A stretch of 64,000 bases of DNA from assembly GCA_963798275.1 (NCBI GenBank), contig CAWCTB010000005.1, positions 23,673-87,672 on the forward strand. The letters are read 5' to 3'. The DNA is from CAWCTB01 sp963798275. GTDB lineage: Bacteria; Acidobacteriota; Terriglobia; Terriglobales; Acidobacteriaceae. How positions within the stretch are numbered: the stretch's first letter is position 1; each line of letters opens with the position of its first letter. The translations under genes were made by a program, and so were the position numbers. The notes beneath the pieces were generated by a model. That model was not told the origin of the DNA. It ran no database searches and saw only the letters and a list, made by a program, of their open reading frames with translations. Shown here in pieces: positions 21,751-30,284 of this stretch.

Positions 21751-22272
21751 TTACCTGGATTGAAGTTGTGCCCGGGAGGCTTGTTGCAACCTTACCTTAC
21801 GGCGCAGGTGTTCCTCAACCAGCTCAGGAACCAGGCCGGTCAGTGGTCCGCCGAAATACGCGATTTCACGCACGATGCGCGAACTCAGATACGAGTATTT
21901 CTCGGCGGGAAGCATGAAAATCGTCTCCACCCGCGGGTCCATCTTGCGGTTCATCAGCGCCATCTGCAACTCGAACTCGTAGTCGCTCACCGCCCGAATT
22001 CCGCGCAGCACCACGTTGGCATTCTTGCACGCGCAGTAGGAAACCAGCAGCCCTTCGAAGCTGTCGACGCTCACATTCTCCAAGTCTGCCGTCATCGCCT
22101 GCAGCATCTCGGTGCGCTCGGCCAGGTCAAACAGCGCTTCATCCTTGTCCGGATTGCGGGCGATGGCCACGATCAACTGGTCGAACAGCTTGCTGCCCCG
22201 GCGAATCAGGTCGAGGTGACCGTTCGTGACCGGGTCGAACGAGCCGGGGTAAATGGCGACAATTTGCTTCAA
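21751..22272 (-). CDS. coaD: Phosphopantetheine adenylyltransferase
   Basis: Penultimate step of coenzyme A synthesis, joining ATP and 4'-phosphopantetheine. The nucleotidyltransferase motif is YPGSFDPVTNGH and the second is YSYLSSRIVRE. TTG 22272 (LKQIVAIYPGSFDP) is chosen because it fits the family N-terminus and gives 173 residues; the frame remains open 23 codons further upstream to an ATG at 22341, whose extra sequence looks non-homologous. It is followed at 12 bases by the aminotransferase gene. The GAGGCG before TTG is a weak ribosome-binding site. Confidence 0.94.
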   Translation of the reverse strand: MKQIVAIYPGSFDPVTNGHLDLIRRGSKLFDQLIVAIARNPDKDEALFDLAERTEMLQAMTADLENVSVDSFEGLLVSYCACKNANVVLRGIRAVSDYEFELQMALMNRKMDPRVETIFMLPAEKYSYLSSRIVREIAYFGGPLTGLVPELVEEHLRRKVRLQQASRAQLQSR

Positions 22273-22372
22273 GACGCCTCGAAGGCAGGGATTTACGCTC
22301 GTTGATTTTATGCTGTGCAGCGCACGGGAGGCAATGCACACTGCAAAAACGGGCGGGCGGCCACCTCGCCCG

Positions 22373-22915
22373 TCAAGCCGAACCCTGAAAGCTGCCCCCC
22401 CTTGCTCCCGGCAGTGCCCGGTTCAGCTTCGCGGCAGCTTTTTCGACTTTTCCGGAATCGCGAGGAAGCTGCTTCAGCATCTCTCGGGCCGTCTTCTTCA
22501 GGATCGGATGTTTTGCGTCAGGGGCGATCTCGGCCAGCGGCTCCAGTACGAAGCGGCGCTGGTGCATCGCCGGATGTGGAATGGTCAGCGGTGGTGTGTT
22601 GAGGTGGGCGTCGCCGAACAGCAGGATGTCGAGATCGATGTTGCGCGGGCCTTTCGGCTGCGTGCGCGTCCTGCCCATTTCACCTTCGATCGCCAGCACC
22701 TGCTTCAGGAACTCTTCGGCGCTGAGGTTCGTCTGTAACGCGACCACGCAATTGATGAACCATGGTTGCTCGGTGAACTCGACAGGCTCGGTTTCATAGA
22801 AGGATGAAACGTCGACGAGGTTCCCCAGGTTCAGGAGCTTGCCGATAGCGGTCCGCAGGTTGGCTCGCCGGTCCCCCACATTCGATCCCAGCGAGAGATA
22901 CGCGATCTTCTTCAC
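22373..22915 (-). CDS. folK: 2-amino-4-hydroxy-6-hydroxymethyldihydropteridine pyrophosphokinase
   Basis: HPPK of the folate pathway, transferring pyrophosphate from ATP to the pterin. LSLGSNVGDRRANL starts the fold, and the PROSITE-type signature KGPRNIDLDILLFG carries the two metal-binding Asp residues. It is 180 residues, about 20 longer than the E. coli enzyme because of a basic tail (KVEKAAAKLNRALPGARGG). ATG 22915 follows TTGCCATAAGCC without a strong ribosome-binding site. It lies between coaD and lpxC, all on the minus strand. Confidence 0.95.
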   Translation of the reverse strand: MKKIAYLSLGSNVGDRRANLRTAIGKLLNLGNLVDVSSFYETEPVEFTEQPWFINCVVALQTNLSAEEFLKQVLAIEGEMGRTRTQPKGPRNIDLDILLFGDAHLNTPPLTIPHPAMHQRRFVLEPLAEIAPDAKHPILKKTAREMLKQLPRDSGKVEKAAAKLNRALPGARGGSFQGSA

Positions 22916-22963
22916 TTGGCTTATGGTACGCCGGCAAACTCCGACTTGCCTTGGTGGTTCGCG

Positions 22964-23863
22964 TCAGTCGGCAATGGCGAGATATTCTTCCGGAAACTGC
23001 ACTGCGCTGCTTTCGTCGAGGGTGATCTCTTCCCAGTAGCTGGGATCGCGCAGGATGCGCGAGACAATCGCGGTATGCATGGCGTGCCCGGCTCGATCGG
23101 CCTTTACGTAGCCGAGGATGCGCTTGCCGAAGAGCGCCAGGTCGCCGATGAGATCGAGCACTTTATGCCGTACGAATTCGTCGGAGAACCGCAGCGGGCC
23201 GTTATCCACGCCGTCGCCGGTCAGCACGATGCAGTTTTCGCGCGACGCCCCGCGGATGAGTCCCATGTTGAGCATGGCCCGCTGCTGGTCGAGGAAGCCG
23301 AAGGTGCGCGCCGCAGCGATGTGTTTCACGTAGCTGCCGTTCGACAGCTCGACCTCGAAGCGCTCGTTGCCAATCAGCGGATGCGGAAAGTTGATGGCAT
23401 AGCTAACCCAGTATTTGTCAGAGGGATACACCCCGATGAACTTGTCGCCTTCGCGCATTTCGTAAGGCCGCAGGATCTTCAGGTAAACCCGCTTACGCCG
23501 CTGCTGCCGCAACCCGGCTTGGGCAAGCATCTCGACAAACGGACGGGCGCTGCCGTCGAGGATGGGCACTTCCAGGTTGTCCAGCTCGACCACCGCGTTG
23601 TCCACGCCGGTACCGATAAAAGCCGAAAGCAAATGTTCGGTCGTGGAAATCAGGACGCCCTGTTTCATTAAGCTAGTTGCGTAGCTGACCTTGGCCACGT
23701 TCCGGCTGCTGGCCTCAACTTCGAAGCCCTCCAGGTCAGTGCGGCGAAACACGATCCCCTTGCCCGCCGGGGCCGGCAGGATGCGAAGGTTGGCGCTCGC
23801 GCCGCTGTGCAGCCCGACTCCGCTGCACTCGACGGGCTTGCGAATTGTGCGCTCGTAAATCAA
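22964..23863 (-). CDS. lpxC: UDP-3-O-acyl-N-acetylglucosamine deacetylase
   Basis: Zinc deacetylase for the committed step of lipid A synthesis. The metal-binding motifs are TTEHLLSA (His at about 79) and FVRHKVLDLIGD (His and Asp), with the catalytic His in RAGHAMHTA. It is 299 residues, the usual length. The start codon is TTG (plus 23861-23863): LIYERTIRKPV fits the family N-terminus exactly and no ATG is available. It is a single-domain LpxC, not fused to FabZ. Its upstream region carries an inverted repeat (separate entry). Confidence 0.97.
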   Translation of the reverse strand: MIYERTIRKPVECSGVGLHSGASANLRILPAPAGKGIVFRRTDLEGFEVEASSRNVAKVSYATSLMKQGVLISTTEHLLSAFIGTGVDNAVVELDNLEVPILDGSARPFVEMLAQAGLRQQRRKRVYLKILRPYEMREGDKFIGVYPSDKYWVSYAINFPHPLIGNERFEVELSNGSYVKHIAAARTFGFLDQQRAMLNMGLIRGASRENCIVLTGDGVDNGPLRFSDEFVRHKVLDLIGDLALFGKRILGYVKADRAGHAMHTAIVSRILRDPSYWEEITLDESSAVQFPEEYLAIAD

Positions 23864-23884
23864 CCGGCGTTGTTATCTTGAAGT

Positions 23885-23919
23885 TCCACAATAGATTACA
23901 AGCACGGCCTTATTGTGGA
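23885..23919. promoter_or_regulatory. Inverted repeat upstream of lpxC
   Basis: TCCACAATA (23885-23893) and TATTGTGGA (23911-23919) form a nine-base inverted repeat with a 17-base spacer, about 20-55 bases before the lpxC TTG. It might be an operator for a dimeric regulator or a leader hairpin. The remainder of the 215-base gap shows no gene. Confidence 0.4.
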
Positions 23920-24077
23920 GTGTTGTATTTCTGCCACAACCGGTGTCGGAATCGGTACGCTCCGGCAGCGCTCCTAAGCCGGAAGCGCATCAAGTACTTA
24001 CTTGCCTGAGAGTTAGGGTCAGCCTGCGCGAGACAACAGGACGCTTGCCCAGACGAGTAACCCCGCCAAGAACTGCC

Positions 24078-24968
24078 CTATTTTTGAGGCGCTGGCTGGT
24101 TCGTTCCTGCCTTTTGCGGGTTATAGGTGATTCCGTTGGTCTCGAACAGAGTCGCGGGAAGGTTGTTGTTATACGTGACGCTGGTAAGGAACCGCTGGCT
24201 CCGCATCTCGCCGTTCTGCATCCGCACAGTACTGAACGGAGTACTAATCCCCTGAACGACGCGGTAATTGCTGAATATTTCCGCCTCTTCGTCCTTCTGC
24301 CGGTCCATCGGGTCACGCCAGGAGTATGTCTCCCGCACCGGAAGGTGGGAGTTTGGATCGACCGAGAGGGTGACGCTGTCGTTATCGGAACTTAAGATCG
24401 TAACCTCGTCGGCCAGGTTCTGCTCGACAATTGCTGTTCCGCTATACAGGATCATAGTTCCCGGCGCCGGAAGCCACTGCCGGATGACCGTTTCGAGCGA
24501 GTGCGCGCGGCGGCGAAGATAGTCGACAAGCTGGCTCGGATCCTGCGTGGCCGTGCCTTTGTAAGTGATCTCGTAGCCTTTGTCGCCGATGTTCAGCTCA
24601 ACCACATCCCTCTGCTTGGTTAACTCCACACGATCTTTGTCGGGCCATTGCCAGAATCGCCAGAAAACCACGCCCATACCGCTGGGACGTCCCTGCCAGA
24701 ACGCATAGCCACGGCCTTCGCTCGACATGTCGCGGAGGTTTAGGTACGCCTCGCCGCCCAGAGCTTTGATCATGGCATCGAGGACCTGCTTGGCCTTTTG
24801 GACGCTTGGGTCCTTGGCTGCGGTTGCGGCGAACTGTGCTGTCGGCCACGTCGTGGCTGTGCCTGCTGGATCAGGCGTGGTTGCGGCTGTGGCCGGCGGC
24901 GGCGGCGCCTGCGCCTGTAGAACGCTTACGCAGCAAAGGAGCAGGATGGGAAGAAGGAACTTGGGCAT
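24078..24968 (-). CDS. Secreted protein of unknown function (outer-membrane-lipoprotein-sorting-like)
   Basis: A 296-residue exported protein: signal peptide MPKFLLPILLLCCVSVLQAQ followed by a Pro/Ala/Thr-rich linker, then a globular part with KAKQVLDAMIKALGGEAYLN and a run of beta-strand-like segments (GYEITYKGTATQDP, LPVRETYSWRDPMDRQ). The repeated G-x-D-x-F strands and the N-terminal helix resemble the LolA/LolB-like fold family common in acidobacterial genomes, but no catalytic motif is visible and no function can be named. Same direction as rnr and lpxC. Confidence 0.6.
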   Translation of the reverse strand: MPKFLLPILLLCCVSVLQAQAPPPPATAATTPDPAGTATTWPTAQFAATAAKDPSVQKAKQVLDAMIKALGGEAYLNLRDMSSEGRGYAFWQGRPSGMGVVFWRFWQWPDKDRVELTKQRDVVELNIGDKGYEITYKGTATQDPSQLVDYLRRRAHSLETVIRQWLPAPGTMILYSGTAIVEQNLADEVTILSSDNDSVTLSVDPNSHLPVRETYSWRDPMDRQKDEEAEIFSNYRVVQGISTPFSTVRMQNGEMRSQRFLTSVTYNNNLPATLFETNGITYNPQKAGTNQPAPQK

Positions 24969-25052
24969 GCGACTATGAATGATTGTAAACGCGCTTCAGA
25001 CGGGCGTGGCGCGGGCGCCCTCCGGGAAACGAGAAAATCCGGGTCCTGGCGC

Positions 25053-27594
25053 TCAGGATTTCCTATGCTTCCGCTTTCCTCGCGCGGGCTGCGTCTCCTC
25101 AACTATCGCAAACTGGATGCGCCTCTGCATGGCATCGATGCGGTCCACGATCACCCGAATCGAATCGCCCAGCGAGTACGTCTTGCGCGTCCTCTGGCCG
25201 ATGATCTGCTTGGTGTTCTCATGGTAGAGGTAACGGTCGTCCGTCAACGAGGCAAGTGGAACCAGGCCTTCAATGAACAGTTCGGTCAACTCGACAAACA
25301 TGCCGAACTTGGTGACGCTCACGATGAGGCCGTCGAATTCCTCGCCGACGCGGTCCTCCATGAACTTCACTTTCTTCCACTCCATTAACTCGCGTTCGGC
25401 CTCGTCGGCGCGGCGCTCCGCCTGGCTCGATTCCTCGGCGATGTCGCGCAATTGCTCCTCTGCAATAGGGCCGCCGAGCGGTTTGCGACGCGACTCTTCC
25501 CGCTGGCCGCGCTTCTTGCTCGCTGTAGCCGGCGCTTCGCGCTTCGACCACGGCGAAGGGCTCTCGCTGTGGGCCATCTCGCCTATGCCCGTCGGTACAC
25601 CGTGGTCTTCCTGCTCCGCCGAATCGCGCAGGACCTCCTTCAGAATGCGGTGGACAATTAGGTCGGGATAGCGCCGGATCGGCGACGTGAAATGTGTGTA
25701 TGCGGAAGCAGCCAGCGCGAAATGGCCCTCGTTCTCCTCCGAGTAGCGCGCCTGCTTCAGAGAGCGCAGCATGAGGTACGACAGGATGCGCTCTTCCGGC
25801 TTGCCCGCTATCTTCTGCGTCAGCTTCTGGTACATGCGCGGCGTGATGTGCACTTCTTCCGGCAGTTCGATGCTGCGGGCCTGGCGTCCGGTGCCGTAGC
25901 GCTCGCGCCGGTCGGACTTCATCTGCATGCGTTTGATGGGAAGCGGGCCAACTCCCAGCGAGTAGCCGAATTTCGCTGCGATGGTCTCGAAGTCGTACAC
26001 CCTCTTGGGATCGGGCTTTTCGTGGATGCGGTAGAGGGAGGCCACGCGCTTGTTCTCCAGGTATGTGGCAACGCATTCGTTGGCGGCCAGCATGAACTCT
26101 TCGATCAGACGATGCGCGATGTTCCTCTCGGAGCGAGTCACGCTCTTCATCAATCCGTTTTCGTCGAACTCAATCACCGGCTCCGGCAAATCGAAGTCAA
26201 TCGAGCCGCGGCGGACGCGCTTGCGGTTTAGGATCAGCGCCAGATCGCGCATCAACTCGAAGCCCGGCACCAGCGGTTCGTAGTGCTTGCGCAGGGCGGC
26301 ATCGCCTTCGAGGATCAGGTTCACATTGGTGTACGTCATGCGCTCCGCCGAGCGGATCACGCCCTCGTGCAGTTTGTAGCCCACGACTTCGCCCTGGTGG
26401 TCGATCTCCATGACGCACGACAGCACCAGCCGTTCCACTTGGGGCCGAAGGCTGCACAGGTCGGTCGAAAGCTCCATCGGGAGCATGGGAATGGCGCGGT
26501 CGGGAAAATAAACCGACGTTCCGCGCAGCCGCGCCTCCAGGTCGATGGGCGAGGTCTCACGGACGTAATGCGCGACGTCGGCGATGTGCACCTGCAGTTC
26601 GAAATTGCCATTGGGTAGATACTGCACAATCACCGCATCGTCGAAGTCGCGGGCGGTTTCGCCGTCGATGGTGACAATCGGCAGCGAGCGGTAGTCATGC
26701 CGACGGCGCAACTGGCTGGAAGAGATCACCGGCTCGTACTGTTGCGCTTCCTGCAGCACCTCGACGGGAAAGCGATGCGGCAGGTGGTGCTTGCGAATGA
26801 CGATCTCGACATCGACGCCAAAATCGTCTTCGTAGCCCAGAATCTCCAGCACGCGCCCCCGCGGATTCTGCGTCGGGCTGGGCCAATCGGTAATTTCGAC
26901 CTCGACTACCAGATCTTCCAGGTCGTCCCACTCCCGGCGACTGGCTTCGCCGCCATATACGCGGTCCAGGTCGTGCGCTTTCTTGCTGTGGCTCGCTTTG
27001 GCGTGCGCGCGCTTGGGGTGGTGCCCGGTTTCCGGCGCTTCTCTCGGTTCATCCTCCCCGCTGGGCCACTCCATGCCTATGCGGAATGATGATTTCCTGC
27101 GTCACTTTCTCGTCGATAGGCGTAACGAAGTTGTTGCGCGAGCCGTAGTGAAAGGTCCCAACCACGGTAGGATTTCCCCGGGTGAGCACGCGCAGGATGC
27201 GACCCTCGGCACGACCGTCATCCCGCTTACGGCCCAACTCCACCAATACCTGGTCGCCGTGCATCGCCGTGCCGAGTGAGGCAGGGCCGATGTAGATGTC
27301 GCCTTCGATCGAGCTGCGCTGGCCGGAATTGGGGATAACGAACCCGTAGCCGTCGCGATGCATGGTGAGCCGTCCGGCGATTAGGTTCTGCGCCTTTGCG
27401 GCATGGCTGGCGAGGGTGTAGCGGTCGCGGCCGGTTTCCACCAGGCGGCCGCTGCTGACCAGGCTTTGCAAGCGCGTCGCGAGCTGCTGCCGCTCACCGC
27501 CGCTCAATCCCATCTCCCGCAGCAGTTGCTTATATCCCGCCGACTTGTGCGGCTGGCGTTCGATCTGTTGCAGGATGGCCTGGTCGGTAAGCAT
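25053..27594 (-). CDS. rnr: Ribonuclease R (one frame break)
   Basis: 3'-5' exoribonuclease of the RNB family that degrades structured RNA. A winged-helix region (LTDQAILQQIERQPHKSAGYKQLL) begins it, followed by cold-shock-like domains, then the RNB catalytic centre: TIDGETARDFDDAV with its Asp cluster, IADVAHYV, and the substrate-binding YTHFTSPIRRYPDLIVHR. An S1 domain (VGEEFDGLIVSVTKFGMFVE) and a Lys/Arg tail end it. The frame breaks at about 27070, where one extra base separates the first 175 or so residues from the rest. ATG 27594 is the start. Rebuilt length is about 847 residues. Confidence 0.95.
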
Positions 27595-27898
27595 GAGATG
27601 ATGAATGTCAGCGTGCCGTGATCTGTTGCTCTCTGTGATTCCGGGTTGCTGATTGGCCCTGCAAAATGCGAGGCGCGAACGAGAATTTTCAGTAAGGTTA
27701 TTCCCTGATACAAGAACTGGCTGTATGGTAGCAATAATTACATCGCAAAAAGTTGTGCATTCCGGTGCGCACTGCGCGGTGAGTGCAAAAGAACCCTGCC
27801 AAACCAGCATGTTCTGAAAAAGAGCTGTGAAGTTTCGGTTTGGCCCAATAAGTGCCTCTCCAAGCACAAACATTCCGGTAGAAAGGATTTAGTACCCC

Positions 27899-28432
27899 AT
27901 GATGTGGAAACCGACCAACCCGCCCTCGACCACCCCAACGCCCCCGAGTCCCGAGCCGCAGCGTTATTCGCCCCCGGCGCAGGAGCCGCTCGCCGCGCCG
28001 CGACCCGCCGCCCCTCCCTTGAACACCTCAGAACAAGCGACGCTCGGCAAGTCGCTGGTAATCAAGGGTGAGGTGACTGGTTCGGAGTCGCTGTATATCG
28101 ACGGCCGCGTCGAAGGCTCCATCAATCTGCCTGGCAACCGCGTTACCGTAGGACGCAACGGCGTTGTCTCGGCCAATATTTCGGCCCGCGAAATCGTGGT
28201 GCTCGGCAAAGTGCGCGGCAACATGACCGCCAGCGACCGCGTCGACATTCGCGGCGAAGGTTCGCTCACCGGCGACGTTGTCGCGCAGCGTATCAGCATT
28301 GAAGACGGCGCCTACTTCAAGGGTGGCATCGACATTCGCAAGCCCGGCCAGAAGGTCAACGGCGAAGCGAAGGACGAGAAGCCCGCTCCGGCCGCTGAAA
28401 CCGGCGGCACGGCGGCGGCAGCCCGCGCCTAG
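27899..28432 (+). CDS. Bactofilin
   Basis: Polymer-forming cytoskeletal protein. An N-terminal Pro-rich arm (residues 1-45) leads to the bactofilin beta-helix core with repeating short strands (LVIKGEVTGSESLYIDG, GRVEGSINLPGN, REIVVLGKVRGNM, DRVDIRGEGSLTGDV), then a Glu/Ala/Lys-rich tail. It is 177 residues. ATG 27899 follows GTAGAAAGGA. It is divergent from rnr across about 300 bases (27595-27898), in which I see no gene. Bactofilins usually organise peptidoglycan or polysaccharide machinery; it neighbours the Lipid II flippase murJ, in convergent orientation. Confidence 0.93.
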   Translation: MMWKPTNPPSTTPTPPSPEPQRYSPPAQEPLAAPRPAAPPLNTSEQATLGKSLVIKGEVTGSESLYIDGRVEGSINLPGNRVTVGRNGVVSANISAREIVVLGKVRGNMTASDRVDIRGEGSLTGDVVAQRISIEDGAYFKGGIDIRKPGQKVNGEAKDEKPAPAAETGGTAAAARA

Positions 28433-28455
28433 GCAAAAACCTGGTTCTGAGTTTC

Positions 28456-28479
28456 GGGCGGTGCGTTTTCGCGCCGCCC
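28456..28479. terminator. Hairpin between convergent bactofilin and murJ
   Basis: GGGCGGTGC (28456-28464) pairs with GCGCCGCCC (28471-28479), with one G-T wobble, in the 70-base gap between two convergent genes. A GTTTTC-containing loop and no T-run make it a possible bidirectional terminator. Confidence 0.4.
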
Positions 28480-28501
28480 ACCTGCTTCTATTGCCGAAAG
28501 C

Positions 28502-30174
28502 TTACGGCTCCACTCCCCCAGTGGTTCGTTCCACCATCGGTTCCGGTGCCGTCAGGTTCGGCGTTGCCGGAGCTTTCTTCCGCCGCAACTCGCGCGGCAG
28601 GCTGGAACGGGTCATCCACAGCCCAAGCGCCGCGACCATGGCCCAGGCTGCTGCGATCGCGAGCAATGCGTACAAGTCCACGGTACGTTTGCCCGTAATC
28701 GGGATCATTCGCGCCACGGCGTAGCCGCCCAAACCCGCGAACCCTGCCGTGGCCAGCGCCTTCAACAACTCCATCCAGGGCATGTCCTGCGAGACGGACG
28801 AGTTGCCTGCGATTGAGCAGCCAGGCCAGCGCCAGCGTGTGCATCAGAGATCCCGACATCCGAGGCGATGGCCAGCCCGGTCACGTCGAAGTGGCGAAAC
28901 AGTGCTGAGTACACCGGCAGGGAAGCCAGCACAATGACGGTGCTGGCAATCATGGGCGTCAGCGTGTTTCCTGCGGCATAGAACGCGCGGGCATAGAGCG
29001 CCTGCGCCGACCACAGCGCCAGTGACAACGAGAACCACGCGAAGTAAATGGCCGTTGACATGGAGTCCTGGAAGGTGAAGTGTCCCCGCCGGTAGACCAG
29101 GTCGATCAGCGGCAGCGCCGCCGGAATCATGAGCGATGCTGCCAGCAGCGACGCCGCCGAAATGCGATACACCGACTGGTTCACCGTCTCGCCAAACTCT
29201 TTGCGCTTGCCCTCTCCGAACAGTTTGGCGAAGAACGGCATCGACGCCTGGCCGGTGGCCTGCCCTAAAATCGAGATCGGCACGGCGAACAAACGTTTGG
29301 CGTAATTCAGGCGCGTGATGTCGCCTACGCCTCCTGAGGCGAAGTAGCGCAGGATCCAATCGTCGGCGGTCACCAGCGAGACGCCCAGCATCAAGGGAAT
29401 GGACAGCCATACCCACTCGCGGAACTCCGCATTGTGCCAGTCAAAGTTGAACTGGTAGCGCAGCCCATCCTGCGCCGCCCCAATTACGTTGATGAGAAAT
29501 GGCCCGATGACAGAGCCGATCAGCGCTCCCCAGGCGAGCGACGAAATGCCGAACTGGCGCGCTCCGATCACCCCGCCGAGAATAATGAATACGCTGTAGA
29601 ACAACGGACTGAAGGCCGGGTACAGAAACATCCGCCGCGAGTACAGCACTGCCGAGACGATGCCGCCGGCATAAAAGAAGATCTGTCCCGGCAGCAGGAT
29701 GCGCGTGAGGTGTACGCACAAATCCAGTTGCGCCGCCGTAAAGTGCGGGAAGATCAGCCGCTCGACCTGCGGCGTAAAGATCTCCAGCAGGATGGTCCCC
29801 AGGCACACCACGGTGGTCATGATCGTGATGGTTGAGTTGAACGCATCCTGCGCTTCCTGGCCGCGTCCCTTCGAGGTGTGGCGGGTGTAGATGGAAATGA
29901 ACGTGATCGAAGCCGTGCCGCCGGCCAGGATGTAGTTCAGCCAGTCGGGCACGGTAAATGCCGCGACGTAGGCGTCGGTTTGCAGCCCGGCGCCGAAGGC
30001 CCACGCGATGTAGGATTCGCGGATAAAGCCGATGATGCGCGAAAGCATCACGGCGGCCATCAGCAGCAGCGTGGCCGATAACGCGCTGTGCTGGTGCGAC
30101 GGCCGCAGGTTGCGCAGCAGCCGCGATCCCAGGCTGAGTGGTGCTTCGCCGGAAGGTGAAGGGGACTCGGCCAT
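28502..30174 (-). CDS. murJ: Lipid II flippase MurJ (two frame breaks)
   Basis: Polytopic MOP-superfamily transporter that flips Lipid II across the inner membrane. The first helices (SATLLLMAAVMLSRIIGFIRE, YVAAFTVPDWLNY) carry the Arg-rich cytoplasmic entrance and many hydrophobic segments follow. The frame breaks twice: an extra base at about 28849 (after AIASDVGI, then LMHTLALAWLLNRRQ) and another at about 28784 (then MPWMELLKALATAGFAGLGG). Rebuilt length is about 556 residues, ending in a basic tail. ATG 30174 is the start. With bactofilin it forms an envelope-growth neighbourhood. Confidence 0.93.
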
Positions 30175-30284
30175 CCAACTGCGATTCTATATGTTGCGGA
30201 AACCGGTTTCGCGCAACTCGAAAAACCAAAGCGGTTGCAACCCGGGTTCGGACCCGCGTGGGACGCGTAAGGAAGAACCACCGC

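Noticed and set aside
20587..22305. 572-residue plus-strand frame opposite the aminotransferase and coaD
   Set aside because: It spans two well-supported minus-strand genes and has His/Arg-rich shadow composition.
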